Below, piece after piece: positions 61,740 to 64,000 of a stretch of 64,000 bases of DNA. This DNA comes from Galaxea fascicularis (Eukaryota > Cnidaria > Anthozoa > Scleractinia > Euphylliidae), in assembly GCA_948470475.1 (NCBI GenBank), contig OX419339.1, positions 7,416,685-7,480,684 of the forward strand, read 5' to 3'. Numbering within the stretch: the stretch's first letter is position 1; every line of letters starts with the position of its first letter. The position numbers and the translations under genes are program-made. The notes below the pieces were generated by a model. The model worked only from the letters and a program-made list of their open reading frames with translations, searched no databases and was not told the origin of the DNA.

Positions 61740-62040
61740 CCACGTTTGAGACGGGTTGGCTGTAGTGGCTCTGCGGATCTGCAGTCGAAGTGAAGAAGTG
61801 CGGTACCTTAAAACGCTAACCTGACTGTGGAGCTGCGGAGCTACTCAAACATCCTCGTTCTTTAACATCCTAACACGACTGTGGAGCCACAGAGCCACTC
61901 ACACATATGTCTTCCTTGTTCTTTAAAGCCCTGACATGTCTAACATGACTGTGGAGCCGATCAGTCACTCACACATATTTTTTCCTCATTCTTTATGCCT
62001 CAACTGTGGAGCTGCGAAGTCAGTTTAGTAATACTGCTTC
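61740..62040. repeat. Degenerate tandem repeat, about 4 units of 60-75 bp
   Basis: The core GACTGTGGAGC(T/C)GCGGAG or a variant recurs near 61826, 61870, 61942 and 61990, each followed by CAC-ACA and TTCTTTA blocks. Confidence 0.65.
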
Positions 62041-62584
62041 CAGAGTGGCCCTGTATTCTGTAGTTGCTCTGGCAAATATTTCATCTTGTCACCAAGAATG
62101 TTCCTCCTTCAGTTTTATTTCTCTGTCCTTTGGGGTTATTCTATTAAAGTTATGTAGAGTGAGCCACTTCTATTAGCAGCATGTAATTTCTATCTTAATT
62201 TCTGAATTAATTATACCAAAAAAAGGAATCCTGTTTTTAAGCTTCCATACAATTGTCTGTAAACTTCACCAGAAAATTTAACGTTCCTGCGTATGATCTG
62301 GGGATCAGATTCCAGGATTCTATGGTACAAGCATTCAGAATACAGGATTGATGCCTTTCAGTTTGAGTTAAGTGGCTTTTGAGCCTTGCAAACAAGGTTC
62401 ACTGAGGTAGTCCAAAAAATATAAAATTCAATTCAGTTCAATTTTATTCAACTCACACAAATATTACAGATAAAGTTGCATAGGTTATGCACCAGTCAAC
62501 GAAAATCCCTGCCCCAACCAAGCTCGGCAATGTGGAGACATTAGCAGGGACAAAAGCTAATGATGGAGACTCAATGTACACAGG

Positions 62585-62684
62585 CTATGCCAAGACTTCA
62601 TTTTTTTACACTGTAAATGGAATCTCAAATAAACCTATGCCAAGACTTCATTTTTTTACACTGTAAATGGAATCTCAAATAAAC
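62585..62684 (+). repeat. Exact tandem duplication of a 50-bp unit
   Basis: The unit starting CTATGCCAAGACTTC at 62585 is repeated at 62635; I see no difference between the copies over the 48 bp from the second base on. Confidence 0.9.
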
Positions 62685-63081
62685 CTGAATAAACACAGAG
62701 AAACTACCCTTTTCTTCCAGCACCATTGGGCAAATTATTTCAGATCGAATCTCAGAAGTACACTATGACGTGTGTCAGACAACCACAGGAGATATTAGAA
62801 GCAAGGGGCAATACAAACCCAGAGAATTTAGCCGACCTTGCAGAGAGGTAGAAGAGTCATAGTAGCTTGTATTTGTCAACTGTTGAACTGATTAATACAC
62901 TGAAAACAAATTGTCAATAATTTTGCTGGCTACGATTTTCCCGCATCCTAGTCTATGTTACAGGGCATGATTTAACTCCGCAGAGCTCAGCTGACACTTT
63001 TAATCTATCATTTCTCAAGGTAATTTAAACATTCGATCCTGTAATGAATAACAGACCATTGATTGTTCAGTTTTGTATTCA

Positions 63082-63690
63082 ACTTTATTGCCGGTTTTCA
63101 CTGTCACACCGTCATCAGAACCATTTAGCAAATAAAGTCAAGAATCAAAGAGACAAAAGAAGATGAATATTCAAACAGTCTCACAAAGATTCGGGTCTGT
63201 GCGATGTTTCGTGCGGGAGATATTCGAAGAAATGTTCTACTTAAATTTTAAGGCTTTTGTATGGAGACACCATGTTTGTGTCCCTCTGAGGGACACAAAT
63301 ATGGCGGCCGGAAGCTAACAAAAACATATGTCGTCGAGTTTTGCTATAAAAAGCCCATAGTTGTCCTCTGAGGGCTCATAAACATCTACATGAGTACTTA
63401 TTGTCCTTCAAGGATTGTTCAGTTTGCGAAATCTCAGCGGCTAAGTCACTTTTTTTTTAACTTACGTGACAGCATTCTCGGCCGCCAGTTTAATATTGTG
63501 TCACGCAAAAACTTAGAAATTCAACCTTGCTTTACCACAAGACGAAAAAGCCAATCAAACTGAAAATTTTTGAAAAGATAAGTCTTCAGCTCTTCTAATT
63601 ACTAGCTAAGTTAAAATCTCAAAAGGATAGATAATTCCTTATTTTTAATTTTGATGACGTCATGTGAAAACCGAGAATTGCCATATGGAT
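63082..63690 (+). repeat. 600-bp interspersed repeat, copy 2 (uninterrupted)
   Basis: Collinear with 26937-28240 but without the CR1/L2 insertion. Shares TTTATTGCCGGTTT, GGGACACAAATATGGCGGCC, CAACCTTGCTTTA and GTGAAAACCGAGAATTGCC. Contains a short hairpin, TTTGTGTCCCTC/GAGGGACACAAA, also present in copy 1. Confidence 0.85.
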
Positions 63691-63713
63691 TTGCTCTAGA
63701 GCTGTTTAGACCA

Positions 63714-63934
63714 CAGGCCGCCCAAGCTCACTATGAGTTGCAACATAAATGGAAGAAATAGCTAAAATGGCATCGGATCGGGAAAATAACCACACAGCAA
63801 GCAAGAACACACCATATAAATAAGGTAAGGTGTTTTTATTGAGAATTTCTGCGAGTATTTTTTTTCTTGAATCTATAACCTAGATTCCCATACAAACCTT
63901 TATGTTGCAACTCGTAGTGAGCTTGGGCTGCCTG
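63714..63934. mobile_element. Element with 36-bp terminal inverted repeats
   Basis: Left CAGGCCGCCCAAGCTCACTA (63714 on) and right TAGTGAGCTTGGGCTGCCTG (ending 63934) are inverted partners, continuing inward as GAGTTGCAACATAAA and TTTATGTTGCAACTC. The internal region is about 150 bp and non-coding. It begins about 25 bp after the 600-bp repeat. Confidence 0.75.
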
Positions 63935-64000
63935 TGTTTACACTTGTAAAATTTCGTGGCCAATTGAAAAATGTGTCCGCATTTTTTGTCGATAAAATCG

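Larger units (their letters stand above)
61671..64000 (-). other. Presumed KIAA1143-like intron with repeats
   Basis: No further exon recognised. Holds the degenerate tandem repeat, the exact 50-bp duplication, the 600-bp interspersed repeat and a terminal inverted-repeat element, each listed separately. Confidence 0.5.

Overview
This is a eukaryotic genomic window, most likely from a cnidarian and probably an anthozoan such as a stony coral. I infer this from short GT-AG introns in AT-rich DNA, protein-coding exons close to vertebrate orthologues, and the repeat content: Penelope-like GIY-YIG retroelements with hammerhead-type motifs, many foldback MITEs and tRNA-derived SINEs. No exact species can be named from the sequence alone.

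Layout. (1) 913-14012, plus strand: the 3' 18 exons of a protein phosphatase 4 regulatory subunit 1 gene (PPP4R1); its 5' end is outside the window. (2) 14013-18150: gene-poor DNA. (3) 18151-19304: a divergent histone H2A (minus) / H2B (plus) pair with a shared promoter of about 400 bp. (4) 22105-22821, plus: an intronless cysteine/serine-rich nuclear protein (CSRNP/AXUD1 family). (5) 25838-38077, plus: a complete 16-exon USP10 gene encoding 814 residues, with an N-terminal FGDF motif of the G3BP-binding type. (6) 43193-58112, minus: a complete 18-exon AFG3L2-type mitochondrial m-AAA protease encoding 770 residues. (7) 58545-60510: Penelope-like retroelement debris, some arranged head to head. 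(8) 61474-61670, minus: the last coding exon of a KIAA1143-like gene; the rest lies beyond the right edge.

Reading frames were checked by summing exon lengths. PPP4R1 (in-window part), USP10 and AFG3L2 each stay in phase across every junction and end at one stop codon. The genes do not form one pathway: they cover phosphatase regulation, chromatin, an early-response-type nuclear factor, deubiquitination with stress-granule links, and mitochondrial proteostasis.

Introns and spacers are dense with transposable elements. At least four MITEs with TAA or TTA target duplications fit PIF/Harbinger, including a 327-bp near-perfect palindrome in a USP10 intron. A 600-bp repeat at 63.1-63.7 kb has a second copy at 26.9-28.2 kb that is split by a CR1/L2-type retrotransposon tail. 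An 80-bp hairpin with a perfect 9-bp target duplication interrupts a Penelope GIY-YIG reading frame. Two tandem hammerhead-ribozyme-like motifs lie at 60.28 and 60.45 kb.
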